Source: an uncultured Spirochaetaceae bacterium
GTDB lineage: Bacteria > Spirochaetota > Spirochaetia > Treponematales > Treponemataceae
DNA: 8,152 bases
Direction of reading: 5' to 3'
NCBI GenBank assembly: GCA_902773215.1
Contig: CACYDQ010000340.1
Location: forward strand, 1 to 8,152
Shown here: positions 1 through 6,694 of the stretch, in pieces
Layout: the number at the start of each line of letters is the position of its first letter
Position numbering within the stretch: position 1 is the first letter of the stretch
Program-made: the position numbers and the translations under genes
Notes under the pieces: generated by a model
The model's database searches: none
The model's input: only the letters and a program-made list of their open reading frames with translations
Told to the model about the DNA's origin: nothing

Positions 1-683
1 AGCCAGTCAACGGTCTCGGAGGACTTTTCCACCATGTTGCGCACGAGCTCGGGGTCGTTCAGGTTGTAGCCGCCCTTCATCGTGTCCTGGTAGTACTGCT
101 CGTTGCTGTCAGCAATGCCGAGCCCCGCCTGTACCTTGGTCTCGGAGGCGTTGAGTCCGCCCGTCGCAGAGTTCGTGTTGCCACCGGCAATGCCCATCTT
201 CTCAAGCAGGATGACCTTGGCCCCCTTGCTTGAGGCTTCGGTCGCGGCGGAAAGACCCGCGCCGCCCGCACCGATGACCACGATGTCGCAGGTCACGTCG
301 GCCGCCGTGGATGCGGATGCCGCCGCAGCCTCGCCCTTTGCCGCCGCAAGGGCCGTCGCTATCGCCCCGATGGTCGCCTTGGAGGTGATCGTCGCGCCGG
401 ACACCGTGTCCAGCTTGGCCGTGTCCTGGATTTTGACCATCTGGTCGATTACCGTCTGAATCGCGGGCTTGGCGAAGTCGGTCTCGGACTCGGAGACCAC
501 CTTGCCGCCGGTGACCTTGCCGTCCTTAATGGTCAGGCTGATGCTGACGGGGCCGTTCCGCCCCTCGGCAGTCCCCGTCCAGGCCTCCCCGCCCCCGGCA
601 GACCGGGACTTGACCCCGATGACGATGGCGGCAGCCGCAAGAACCAGGAAGACCCCGGTTATAAGGAAAGGTTTCTTGTTCAT
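1..683 (-). CDS. Flavocytochrome c / fumarate reductase-like flavoprotein (N-terminal part, cut by the window edge)
   Basis: The frame opens at an ATG at 683-681 and stays open to the left edge, giving the first 227 residues. Residues about 6-25 form a hydrophobic signal or anchor segment after MNKK, so the protein is probably exported. An FMN-binding domain follows (about 35-112). It carries the motif TVSGAT at 93-98, whose Thr98 is the usual site of covalent FMN attachment by ApbE-type transferases. After an Ala-rich linker (about 112-129) comes an FAD-binding Rossmann start, VVIGAGGAGLSAATEA (135-150), with the acidic end of beta-2 at E161. The order FMN-binding then FAD-binding-2 is that of extracytoplasmic fumarate, urocanate or related 2-enoate reductases; the substrate-deciding residues are outside the window. 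A good Shine-Dalgarno (GAGGAG, complement of 691-696) sits 7 nt before the ATG. The gene lies 86 nt downstream of birA, so it may have its own promoter. Confidence 0.88.
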   Translation of the reverse strand, partial: MNKKPFLITGVFLVLAAAAIVIGVKSRSAGGGEAWTGTAEGRNGPVSISLTIKDGKVTGGKVVSESETDFAKPAIQTVIDQMVKIQDTAKLDTVSGATITSKATIGAIATALAAAKGEAAAASASTAADVTCDIVVIGAGGAGLSAATEASSKGAKVILLEKMGIAGGNTNSATGGLNASETKVQAGLGIADSNEQYYQDTMKGGYNLNDPELVRNMVEKSSETVDW

Positions 684-769
684 TGAAGAACTCCTCTGTA
701 TTGAAATGTGTGCGTTTGATAGCCTTAGTTTACTGTAAAAGAAAGCAGGAAACAAGGGGGACTGCGGCC
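684..769. other. birA-flavoprotein intergenic spacer with a small dyad
   Basis: This gap contains no stem-loop with a T-run that would make a convincing terminator for birA. It holds an 11-bp dyad, TTTAC-T-GTAAA (729-739), which could be an operator or chance. I see no good -35/-10 pair for the flavoprotein gene on the minus strand; TATCAA (complement of 717-722) is a weak -10 candidate. Whether the flavoprotein is co-transcribed with pepF-birA cannot be settled from sequence. Confidence 0.3.
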
Positions 770-1699
770 TCACGCTCCCTGCATGTCCAGCGAGACCTCG
801 CCGCTGACCAGCTCCTTCTCTTCCCCGTCCTCCGTGCGGACGATGAGCCCCAGGTTGCTCCCGATGCCCAGCACCCGCGCCCGGTAGCGGGCTTTATCGT
901 CTCCGACAAGGGGTATGACGGTGACCTCCCTGCCCGTCAGGACGGAACGGGATGCATATTCGTCCCTGATGTCCTCACTGCAGGACAGGACGCGGAGGAT
1001 ATGTGCCATGCAGCAGGCGAGGAGGCGGGCACGGGTGACGGACGCAGCCCTGTCCGGGGGGCAGCCCAGGCGGACAGCCTCGTCCGCAATGCCGCCCGCC
1101 TTCGCGGAAAGCTCCGGGGGCAGGAAGCTCCCTGCCCGGATGTTCACGCCGATCCCGACGACCGCAGCCTGAACCCGCGCGGGCTCCCCTTCCGTGACGG
1201 CGGGGGCCCATCCCTCGGTCAGTATGCCCGAGACCTTCCTTCCGCCGACGTACACGTCGTTGACCCATTTGATGCCGCTCTGTATGCCGTAGAGGAAGTC
1301 CGCTGCCCGGCATACCCCCACGGCCGCCGCAGCAGTGGTGCGCCCGGGGTCCGTTATGCCCCCCTCCGGAATGTACGCGAAGCTGAAGTAGATGCCGCTC
1401 CCGTCCGGTGACCAGAAACGGCGGCCGATTCGCCCCCGCCCGGCTGTCTGGGATGCCGCCGCGACGAGCCTGTAGGACATACCCCTCCCCCTGTCCGTAA
1501 GATGCCCGTCCGCGTCAAGCAGGCGGGCCCCGTCCAGCAGCGACAGGAGCCGCGTGTTCGTGCTGTCCGTCTCGTCCAGCAGGGTCACGCGGGAAGGAGG
1601 GAGGAGCCGTGCCGCATCCAGGCCGAGCCGGGCAGCCTCCTCCGTGAAGGCTCCGTAAAAGCTTCTGGCATTGAAGCCGTCCGTATCCTGTTCCTGCAT
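770..1699 (-). CDS. birA: Biotin--[acetyl-CoA-carboxylase] ligase, monofunctional (no DNA-binding domain)
   Basis: This 309-residue protein activates biotin to biotinyl-5'-AMP and transfers it to the biotin carboxyl-carrier lysine of carboxylases and decarboxylases, in the cytosol. The family motifs are in order: DETDSTN (42-48), the nucleotide-binding loop GRGRIGRRFWSPDGSG (87-102), IKWVND (143-148, with the catalytic-region Lys144; most relatives have KWPND), KVSGIL (155-160) and VVGIGVNI (180-187). A C-terminal SH3-like domain follows, ending in VSGEVSL. There is no N-terminal winged helix, so it is a group I ligase that should not repress a biotin operon. The ATG at 1699-1697 is preceded by AGGAGA, and that Shine-Dalgarno overlaps the pepF stop codon (TAGGAG); only 9 nt separate the genes, so translation is probably coupled. 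The first 35 or so residues are a poorly conserved lead-in. Confidence 0.94.
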   Translation of the reverse strand: MQEQDTDGFNARSFYGAFTEEAARLGLDAARLLPPSRVTLLDETDSTNTRLLSLLDGARLLDADGHLTDRGRGMSYRLVAAASQTAGRGRIGRRFWSPDGSGIYFSFAYIPEGGITDPGRTTAAAAVGVCRAADFLYGIQSGIKWVNDVYVGGRKVSGILTEGWAPAVTEGEPARVQAAVVGIGVNIRAGSFLPPELSAKAGGIADEAVRLGCPPDRAASVTRARLLACCMAHILRVLSCSEDIRDEYASRSVLTGREVTVIPLVGDDKARYRARVLGIGSNLGLIVRTEDGEEKELVSGEVSLDMQGA

Positions 1700-1708
1700 G
1701 GGCTTCTC

Positions 1709-3508
1709 CTAGAGGATTGCGTCCAGCTGGTCGACGAGCGACTTGAAGCTGTCGCAGGCGGCCTGCACCGGCGCGGGGCTCTCCATGTCCACCCCGGCGA
1801 CGCGGAGGCTTTCGATCGGGTAACGCGAGCCGCCCGACTTGAGGAACTTGAAGTAGTCCTCCCGCTCGGACGCGCCTCCCTCCGTGACCTTCTTCGCGAG
1901 CGCGAGCGAGGCGGATATGCCGGTGGAGTATTTGTATACATAGAAAGCGTTGTAGAAGTGCGGGATGCGGAGGCCCTCCAGGTCGCTCTCATTCTCGAAG
2001 ACCATCTCCGGGCCGAAGTACTTCTCCAGGAGCCCCCGGTATATCGAGCGGAGCGCGTCAGTGCTGAGGGGCCTGCCCTCCTGCTCGACCGACTCGTGGC
2101 AGAGAAGCTCGTACTCGGCGAACATCGTCTGCCGGTGCAGGGTCGCGAGGATGTCCGCGGCCCGCGCGGAAAGCAGGTACTTCCGCATTGCGTCGTCCTT
2201 CGCGTTTTTCATCAGGTACTGGAAGACAAGCTCCTCGTTGAATGTGGATGCCGTCTCCGCCTCGAAAATCGTGTACTCGTAGCACATGAAGGGGTTGTTG
2301 TGGACGGAATACCATGAGTGCATGGAGTGCCCGCCCTCGTGCGCCATCGTGTACACGTCGCGCAAGGTCGTGTCCTTGTAGTTCAGCAGGATGAAGGGGT
2401 ATCCGTCGTAGCAGCCGGACGAGAATGCCCCGCTCCGCTTGCCCTTGTTCTCGTAGCGGTCGCACCAGCCGCCGAGCAGGCCTCCGCAGAGCCTGTCGGT
2501 GTACTCGGTACCGAGGGGGGCCATCGCGCCACGGACGATTTCCACCGCCTCCTCGTAGCTCGTCTTGAATTCCGGCTTGGGGGCAAGCGGCACGTACACG
2601 TCGTAGTGGCGCAGCTCGTCCAGCTTCAGGACCCGCTTCCGCAGCGAGTAATACTTGTGCAATGTGTCCAGGTTCTTGCCGACCGTCGCGATGAGGTTCT
2701 TGTAAACCGAGACGGGCACCTTGTCCTTGTACAGGGCTGCCTCAAGCGACGAGCCGTAGCCCCTCGCGCGGGAGTGGAAGATGTCGCCCGCGACCGAGCC
2801 CGCGTACAATGCGGCGAGCGTGTTGGCGTGCGAGGCGAACTGGGCATAGAATTTTTCGTAGGCCTCCTTCCTGACCGCCCTGTCGGGGTTCTCCATGAAG
2901 TCGCCGAAGGTGCTGTGGGTCAGGGGCTTGTCCCTGCCGTCCGCACGCACGGTGCCGAATTCCATGTCCACGTTGTTCAAGAGGGAGAAGGCGTTGGATG
3001 CGGTCTCCCCGCTCTCTATCCCAAGGGCGAGGATCCGCTCCTCCTTCTCGCTCAGGACGTAGGGCTTGACGTGAAGCGTCTTCTGTATATATACCCGGTA
3101 TCCGTCGAAGGCTTTGTCCTGTATCCACCCGTTTATCTTGTCATCGGGTATCGCAAGCAGCTCCGGGTCCCAGAAGCTTATGGCGGCCACGAACTGGGAG
3201 TAGGCCATCATCGCCCGCTTCTCCATCTCCTGCGCGCGGCTGTCGCCCTGATCGGCGGAATGCATCAGGCTCGCATAGTGGTAGACCTTCTCTACCAGGT
3301 GCTCCACGGCCTCAAGTGCCTTGAGCCCCTCCAGCAGCCTGTCGGGCCCCTCTGCAAGCCGCCCCTTGCAGGCCGTGACCTTCTCCGTCAGGCCGGGAAC
3401 CTGCTTCAGGTCGGCCTCCCACTCATCATCGCTCTTGTATAAAACCGATAAATCCCACTTGTCACCGGCGGGAACGTCCTTTCTCAATGGTATCTTCTCT
3501 TCGTTCAT
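1709..3508 (-). CDS. pepF: Oligoendopeptidase F (M3B zinc metallopeptidase)
   Basis: This is a 599-residue cytosolic zinc peptidase that cleaves short peptides, roughly the usual family length of about 600. The zinc site is HEGGH at 390-394 (two His ligands and the catalytic Glu391), with the third ligand expected at Glu418 in the segment EAETASTFNE. Other family landmarks are GKRSGAFSSGCYDGYPFILL (356-375) and RIPHFYNAFYVYKYSTG (514-530), which line the peptide-binding channel. The N-terminal half is the helical M3 lid domain. The ATG at 3508-3506 is the furthest possible start, because an in-frame TAG lies 12 nt upstream. There is no recognisable Shine-Dalgarno; instead TGCTAGACT, an extended -10-like sequence, ends 6 nt before the ATG. 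It is the first gene of a pepF-birA operon. No functional link between the two products is evident. Confidence 0.96.
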   Translation of the reverse strand: MNEEKIPLRKDVPAGDKWDLSVLYKSDDEWEADLKQVPGLTEKVTACKGRLAEGPDRLLEGLKALEAVEHLVEKVYHYASLMHSADQGDSRAQEMEKRAMMAYSQFVAAISFWDPELLAIPDDKINGWIQDKAFDGYRVYIQKTLHVKPYVLSEKEERILALGIESGETASNAFSLLNNVDMEFGTVRADGRDKPLTHSTFGDFMENPDRAVRKEAYEKFYAQFASHANTLAALYAGSVAGDIFHSRARGYGSSLEAALYKDKVPVSVYKNLIATVGKNLDTLHKYYSLRKRVLKLDELRHYDVYVPLAPKPEFKTSYEEAVEIVRGAMAPLGTEYTDRLCGGLLGGWCDRYENKGKRSGAFSSGCYDGYPFILLNYKDTTLRDVYTMAHEGGHSMHSWYSVHNNPFMCYEYTIFEAETASTFNEELVFQYLMKNAKDDAMRKYLLSARAADILATLHRQTMFAEYELLCHESVEQEGRPLSTDALRSIYRGLLEKYFGPEMVFENESDLEGLRIPHFYNAFYVYKYSTGISASLALAKKVTEGGASEREDYFKFLKSGGSRYPIESLRVAGVDMESPAPVQAACDSFKSLVDQLDAIL

Positions 3509-3514
3509 GCCCCC

Positions 3515-3523
3515 AGTCTAGCA
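3515..3523 (-). promoter_or_regulatory. Possible extended -10 immediately upstream of pepF
   Basis: Read on the minus strand this is TGCTAGACT, matching the TGnTAnnnT form of an extended -10. Only GGGGGC separates it from the pepF ATG, so transcription would start at or near the A of the start codon. The -35 position (complement of 3538-3543, AGGCAA) is poor. No better promoter was found in the rest of the divergent intergenic region on this strand. Confidence 0.35.
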
Positions 3524-3615
3524 CGAACCGCCCCCTGTTGCCTAGAAGCTTCGGCAGACGGAGGGCGGCGGAAGTTGGTGTTCCTGCCACTTTCGTTTTA
3601 TGTATCAATAATTCC

Positions 3616-3645
3616 TTGACAGGGCTTTATGCTTCCGAGTAAAAT
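3616..3645 (+). promoter_or_regulatory. Sigma70-type promoter of the AAA/DUF4143 ATPase gene
   Basis: A perfect TTGACA (3616-3621) is followed after 18 nt by TAAAAT (3640-3645), one base from consensus. Transcription would start around 3652, leaving a leader of about 27 nt with the Shine-Dalgarno GGAGG at 3668-3672, 6 nt before the ATG. It lies in the 170-nt divergent region between pepF and this gene. Confidence 0.75.
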
Positions 3646-3678
3646 AAAGTCAGACTTTAGATTTCTCGGAGGCGGTTC

Positions 3679-4905
3679 ATGTACATCAAGCGACAGCTGG
3701 AGCAAGCCTGGCTCGAGGCAAACTCGTATTACCCCGTCCTTGCCCTGTGCGGCCAGCGCCAGGTCGGGAAGTCAACCATGCTCAATGCGATAAAGGAAAA
3801 GGACCGCCGCTACGTGACGCTCGACGACAGGACGGCGTGCCGCCTGGCACAGGAAGACCCCGAGCTGTTCTTTGAGACCTACGGGACGAAGCTCATAATA
3901 GACGAATTCCAGCGGGTCCCCGGCCTCCTCCTTGAGATAAAGAAAATCGTGGATGCAAAAGCCCTTTCCGGCGAGGATTGCGACGGAATGTTCTGGCTCA
4001 CGGGAAGCCAGCAGTTCAGGATGATGAAGTCCATCTCGGAAACGCTGGCTGGAAGGGTCGGCATATTCCCGTTCTCCTCATTTTCCCAGAGCGAGCTGGA
4101 AGGAATTCCGCGCCCCGCCTTTTCCCCCGCAATTTCCGACCTCAAGGGGCGCGCCCCCGTAAAGGGCCTTTGTTCCGTCCACGATGTCTACGGGAGGATT
4201 TTCAAGGGCGGCATGCCCAGGCTGCACAGCTCCCGGATTCCCCGCGAGCGTTTTTTCATGGACTACATCAACACCTACCTTGAGCGGGACATCCACGACC
4301 TGGAGCAGGTGGGCAAACTGAACGAGTTCTACAATTTCCTGGTGTTCATGGCGGCCCGCACCGGACAGGAGCTCAAGTATGATGAGATTGCAAAGAACGT
4401 CGGGGTCTCGGCCCCGACGGCGAAGGCCTGGGTTTCCATCCTGGAACGATCCGGCATCATTTTCATACTCCATCCGTATTACACGAACGTGACGAACCGC
4501 ATCGTAAAGACCCCGAAGGTGTATTTCCTTGACACGGGGCTTGCGGCCTACCTCTGCAGGTGGCCGAATGCCGAGACGCTGGAAAACGGGGCGATGTCCG
4601 GGGCGTTCTTCGAGACGTTCGTCATCTCCGAAATCGTCAAAAGCTACTACAATTCCGGGAAGGACCTGAACCTGTACTACTACCGGGACATTGACAAAAA
4701 AGAAGTGGACCTGCTCATCATAGACGCGGAAGGAGCCTGCCCCGTCGAAATCAAAAAGGCGAAGAACCCCTCCGATGCGGACCGGAACTTCCCGGTCCTG
4801 AAGAAGCTGAACCTTCCCATAAAACCGGCCCTTGTCCTGTGCATGGCGGACGAGCTTGTGCCCTACAAGCGCGACGTATGGCTCTGCCCTGTCAGTCTGA
4901 TTTAG
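3679..4905 (+). CDS. AAA-family ATP-binding protein with DUF4143 C-terminal domain
   Basis: The protein has 408 residues in the AAA_14/DUF4143 arrangement. An N-terminal ATPase carries Walker A GQRQVGKST (25-33), Walker B LIIDEF (72-77) and a sensor-1-like LTGSQ (107-111). Next come the family segment GRVGIFPFSSFSQSEL (125-140) and a winged-helix-like part (about 232-262, DEIAKNVGVSAPTAKAWVSI). The DUF4143 part contains KTPKVYFLDTGLAAYL (277-292) and ends in a pattern resembling a PD-(D/E)XK nuclease core: EVDLLI with Asp344, then EIK with Glu357 and Lys359. The family is very common in bacteria and archaea, often in multiple copies, but its job is not established; I infer a soluble ATPase that may act on nucleic acid. 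The start is firm: promoter and GGAGG are correctly placed. Its neighbours, pepF and mscS, do not indicate a pathway. Confidence 0.92.
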   Translation: MYIKRQLEQAWLEANSYYPVLALCGQRQVGKSTMLNAIKEKDRRYVTLDDRTACRLAQEDPELFFETYGTKLIIDEFQRVPGLLLEIKKIVDAKALSGEDCDGMFWLTGSQQFRMMKSISETLAGRVGIFPFSSFSQSELEGIPRPAFSPAISDLKGRAPVKGLCSVHDVYGRIFKGGMPRLHSSRIPRERFFMDYINTYLERDIHDLEQVGKLNEFYNFLVFMAARTGQELKYDEIAKNVGVSAPTAKAWVSILERSGIIFILHPYYTNVTNRIVKTPKVYFLDTGLAAYLCRWPNAETLENGAMSGAFFETFVISEIVKSYYNSGKDLNLYYYRDIDKKEVDLLIIDAEGACPVEIKKAKNPSDADRNFPVLKKLNLPIKPALVLCMADELVPYKRDVWLCPVSLI

Positions 4906-4910
4906 GAGCC

Positions 4911-4931
4911 GGCATGCTGACACCGCATGCC
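4911..4931. repeat. Perfect hairpin GGCATGC / GCATGCC just after the ATPase stop codon
   Basis: Arms of 7 bp at 4911-4917 and 4925-4931 enclose a 7-nt loop (TGACACC). It begins 5 nt after the TAG of the ATPase gene. No T-run follows, so it is not a classical intrinsic terminator, though it could stabilise the 3' end of the transcript. It is the first of three consecutive hairpins before mscS. Confidence 0.55.
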
Positions 4932-4937
4932 AGAAAA

Positions 4938-4952
4938 CTTCCCGCACGGAAG
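4938..4952. repeat. Second small hairpin CTTCC / GGAAG
   Basis: Five-base-pair arms at 4938-4942 and 4948-4952 enclose CGCAC. On its own this would be weak; its interest lies in sitting between two other perfect inverted repeats. Confidence 0.35.
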
Positions 4953-4955
4953 CAA

Positions 4956-4984
4956 TTGCCCAAGAAGGGCAAAAAGTATAGAAT
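4956..4984 (+). promoter_or_regulatory. mscS promoter with a dyad over the -35
   Basis: TTGCCC (4956-4961) lies 17 nt upstream of TAGAAT (4979-4984), a near-consensus -10. The -35 is also the left arm of a perfect inverted repeat, TTGCCC-AAGAA-GGGCAA (4956-4972), which could be the operator of a regulator. Transcription would start near 4991, about 25 nt before the mscS ATG. Confidence 0.6.
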
Positions 4985-5000
4985 GGGGCAAGATTGATTC

Positions 5001-5006
5001 AGGGAG
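5001..5006 (+). promoter_or_regulatory. Shine-Dalgarno deciding the mscS start
   Basis: AGGGAG directly abuts an in-frame TTG at 5007, so that codon cannot be served by it. The ATG at 5016 is 9 nt downstream, a normal distance, and is therefore preferred. Confidence 0.65.
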
Positions 5007-5015
5007 TTGCATCGC

Positions 5016-5927
5016 ATGGAAGAAGAAGGCAGCAACGCGGTGGCGGAGACGGTGCAGGCCGTCACGGAGGTGGCGGCGGACACGATCCAGACGGTGACCA
5101 AGGGAGTCACGAGCGAGACCGCATCGATACTGCACATTGACGACATAAAGAAGTATTTCACCTCCGAGCAGCTGACCCACATAGTCATGGGCCTGATAGC
5201 CATCATTATCTTCTATATAGTATACCGGATAATCAAGAGAATCCTCAAGCGGCACCTGGCGAGGATTGCCAAGCCCCACACCGTGCAGATTGCGAGCAAG
5301 ACCGTCAGCTATGCCTTCTGGATTCTCATCGCGATGTACGTGCTGAACCTCTTCGGCATAAACCTGTCCGCCGTCTGGGGGGCGGCGGGAGTCGCGGGGC
5401 TCGCAATCGGATTCGCGGCGCAGACCTCGGTCAGCAACATCATCAGCGGACTGTTCGTCGTCGGCGAGAAGGCGCTCAAGCTGGGTGACCACATCTCCGT
5501 CGGCGGGGACACCGGCATCGTGGACAACATAGGCCTCCTCAGCGTCAAGATACACACCTTCGACAACCAGATGGTCCGCCTTCCCAACAGCTCCATCATC
5601 AACGGGACGCTCATAAACTACAGCCACTTCGACGTGCGGCGGGTAGTGCTGGACGTGGGCGTGTCCTACGATTCCGACGTGGACAAGGTGCTGGAGGCCC
5701 TGCAGCAGGTTCCCTCCATGTGCCCCACCGTCATCGAGGAGCCCGCGCCCAAGATTTACTATGACACTTTCGGGGCAAGCTCCCTGAACATGAAGGTCTG
5801 CGTCTGGTGCAAGAACGCCGACTTCATCGCGACCAAGAACGATGTCTTCAAGGCCATCGTCAAGGTCAGCCGCGAGACACCCTTCGAGATTCCCTACACC
5901 AAGCTGGACGTGAAAATCGTCCAATAG
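5016..5927 (+). CDS. mscS: Small-conductance mechanosensitive ion channel, MscS family
   Basis: This 303-residue inner-membrane protein should form a homoheptameric channel that opens under membrane tension and releases solutes on hypo-osmotic shock. The length matches three-helix MscS of E. coli. Residues 1-50 are a Thr/Val/Glu-rich soluble lead-in. TM1 is about 54-74 and ends in a basic stretch (RIIKRILKRH). TM2 is about 97-115. The pore helix TM3 is GAAGVAGLAIGFAAQTSVSN (122-141), with the small-residue Gly/Ala pattern needed for packing. The beta domain follows (KLGDHISVGG, 155-164), then the signature PNSSIINGTLINYS (190-203), and a C-terminal alpha/beta vestibule domain to residue 303. 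I chose the ATG at 5016 over the in-frame TTG at 5007 from Shine-Dalgarno spacing. It has its own promoter and is probably monocistronic. No clear terminator is visible in the 92 nt after the stop. Confidence 0.94.
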   Translation: MEEEGSNAVAETVQAVTEVAADTIQTVTKGVTSETASILHIDDIKKYFTSEQLTHIVMGLIAIIIFYIVYRIIKRILKRHLARIAKPHTVQIASKTVSYAFWILIAMYVLNLFGINLSAVWGAAGVAGLAIGFAAQTSVSNIISGLFVVGEKALKLGDHISVGGDTGIVDNIGLLSVKIHTFDNQMVRLPNSSIINGTLINYSHFDVRRVVLDVGVSYDSDVDKVLEALQQVPSMCPTVIEEPAPKIYYDTFGASSLNMKVCVWCKNADFIATKNDVFKAIVKVSRETPFEIPYTKLDVKIVQ

Positions 5928-6019
5928 AACGGCGCGGGCGGAAGCGTCGGGAAGAATTTTTCCTGCGAAGTGATAGAAAATACCTCTTGCTGACAGATAC
6001 ACTGGTAAGAGGTGATTGA

Positions 6020-6517
6020 ATGAAGAATGACACCGGCTCCCTCCGCGGGAAGCCAAAAGTGAAGCCTTTCGAAGAGCTGAGCTTCCATGACGACTTCATG
6101 TTCGGGATCGTCATGCAGGACAGGGAAATCTGCCGGGAGGCACTGGAATGTATGCTCGGCATGAGGATAGCCCGCGTGGACTATGCCGAGCCCCAGCGGG
6201 TGCTTGACCCGCTCTATACCGTCCACGGCATCCGCCTGGATGTCTACGTCCAGACTGACGAGGCGGAGTCTGAGTTTACGAGGAGGCTGAGGGAGATGGT
6301 CGAGGCGCAGAAACAGATAGAGGGAACGAAGAAGCTCTACTTCTCATGGAGCCTGCACGACTACGACGTGCGGAACGAGGGCATTGCCATCGGGGAAAAA
6401 CGAGGAGAGAAACGTGGCAAAAGGGAGGCCGCCCGGATACTGAAGAATTCTGCTGTTGACAGAGAGCTGATTGCAAAAGCAACGGGGCTTTCTGTGGAAG
6501 AAATCGAGAAGCTGTAG
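6020..6517 (+). pseudogene. Rpn/YhgA-like PD-(D/E)XK family gene with an internal in-frame deletion
   Basis: The 165-residue reading frame is intact, but the product is about half the length of typical Rpn-family proteins (around 300 residues). Residues 15-80 are the normal N-terminus (KPFEELSFHDDFMFGIVMQD, then IRLDVYVQTD, with the first catalytic-type Asp at 74). Residues 83-165 are the normal C-terminus: SEFTRRLREMVEAQK, LHDYDVRNEG, a Lys/Gly/Glu-rich hinge and ATGLSVEEIEKL. The middle that normally supplies the E-x-Q/K catalytic strand and most of the nuclease fold is missing, with a junction near residues 79-84. I therefore expect no nuclease activity, although a short protein could still be made. 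The Shine-Dalgarno AGAGGTGAT (6008-6016) is strong. Complete members promote recA-independent recombination in E. coli. This copy looks like a decayed mobile-type gene; a retained regulatory role cannot be excluded. Confidence 0.72.
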
Positions 6518-6694
6518 GTTTCGGGCGTTGTCTCCGAGCTACCTCGTCTGGCTCCTCGGAGGCCTGTCCGCGGTCTGCGGGCGGGTAATTTTCCGGGCTG
6601 TCCCCAAAAAAAACAAAAAAATTCCCGGAATTTCCCGCAACTCACTAAAAATCCGTGCGTTGTACTCTAGTTTCGTTTTTCGTGCTGTGTTATA
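6518..6694. other. Intergenic region before the lipoprotein gene: inverted repeats and A-tract
   Basis: A 7-bp inverted repeat CTCCGAG / CTCGGAG (6532-6538 and 6555-6561, 16-nt loop) lies shortly after the Rpn stop and may form a weak stem without a T-run. Two A-tracts (6606-6613 and 6615-6621) run into a 15-bp palindrome AAATTCC-C-GGAATTT (6619-6633), whose centre is too tight for a good hairpin and which looks more like a protein site. TGTTATAGT (6688-6696) resembles an extended -10 but lacks a -35. No Shine-Dalgarno for the downstream lipoprotein is visible. The plus-strand reading frame that continues to 6695 shows no recognisable protein. Confidence 0.4.

Noticed and set aside
683..1411. 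Plus-strand reading frame opposite birA
   Set aside because: It overlaps a ligase with every family motif. Its own translation is Arg/Pro-rich and featureless.
2318..3442. Plus-strand 374-codon frame opposite pepF
   Set aside because: It is a shadow of pepF, with no recognisable motif and no Shine-Dalgarno that would support it.
5007..5015. TTG at 5007 as mscS start
   Set aside because: It abuts the AGGGAG Shine-Dalgarno with no spacing, whereas the ATG at 5016 is 9 nt away and is a better codon.
4902..6056. Long minus-strand reading frame (384 codons) opposite mscS
   Set aside because: It is antisense to a gene with complete MscS motifs, promoter and Shine-Dalgarno. Its translation shows no domain, and GC-rich codons on one strand commonly leave the other strand open.
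6619..6633. Intrinsic terminator on the minus strand (palindrome followed by T-runs)
   Set aside because: No minus-strand gene ends near here, and the palindrome has a one-base centre that cannot form a normal loop.
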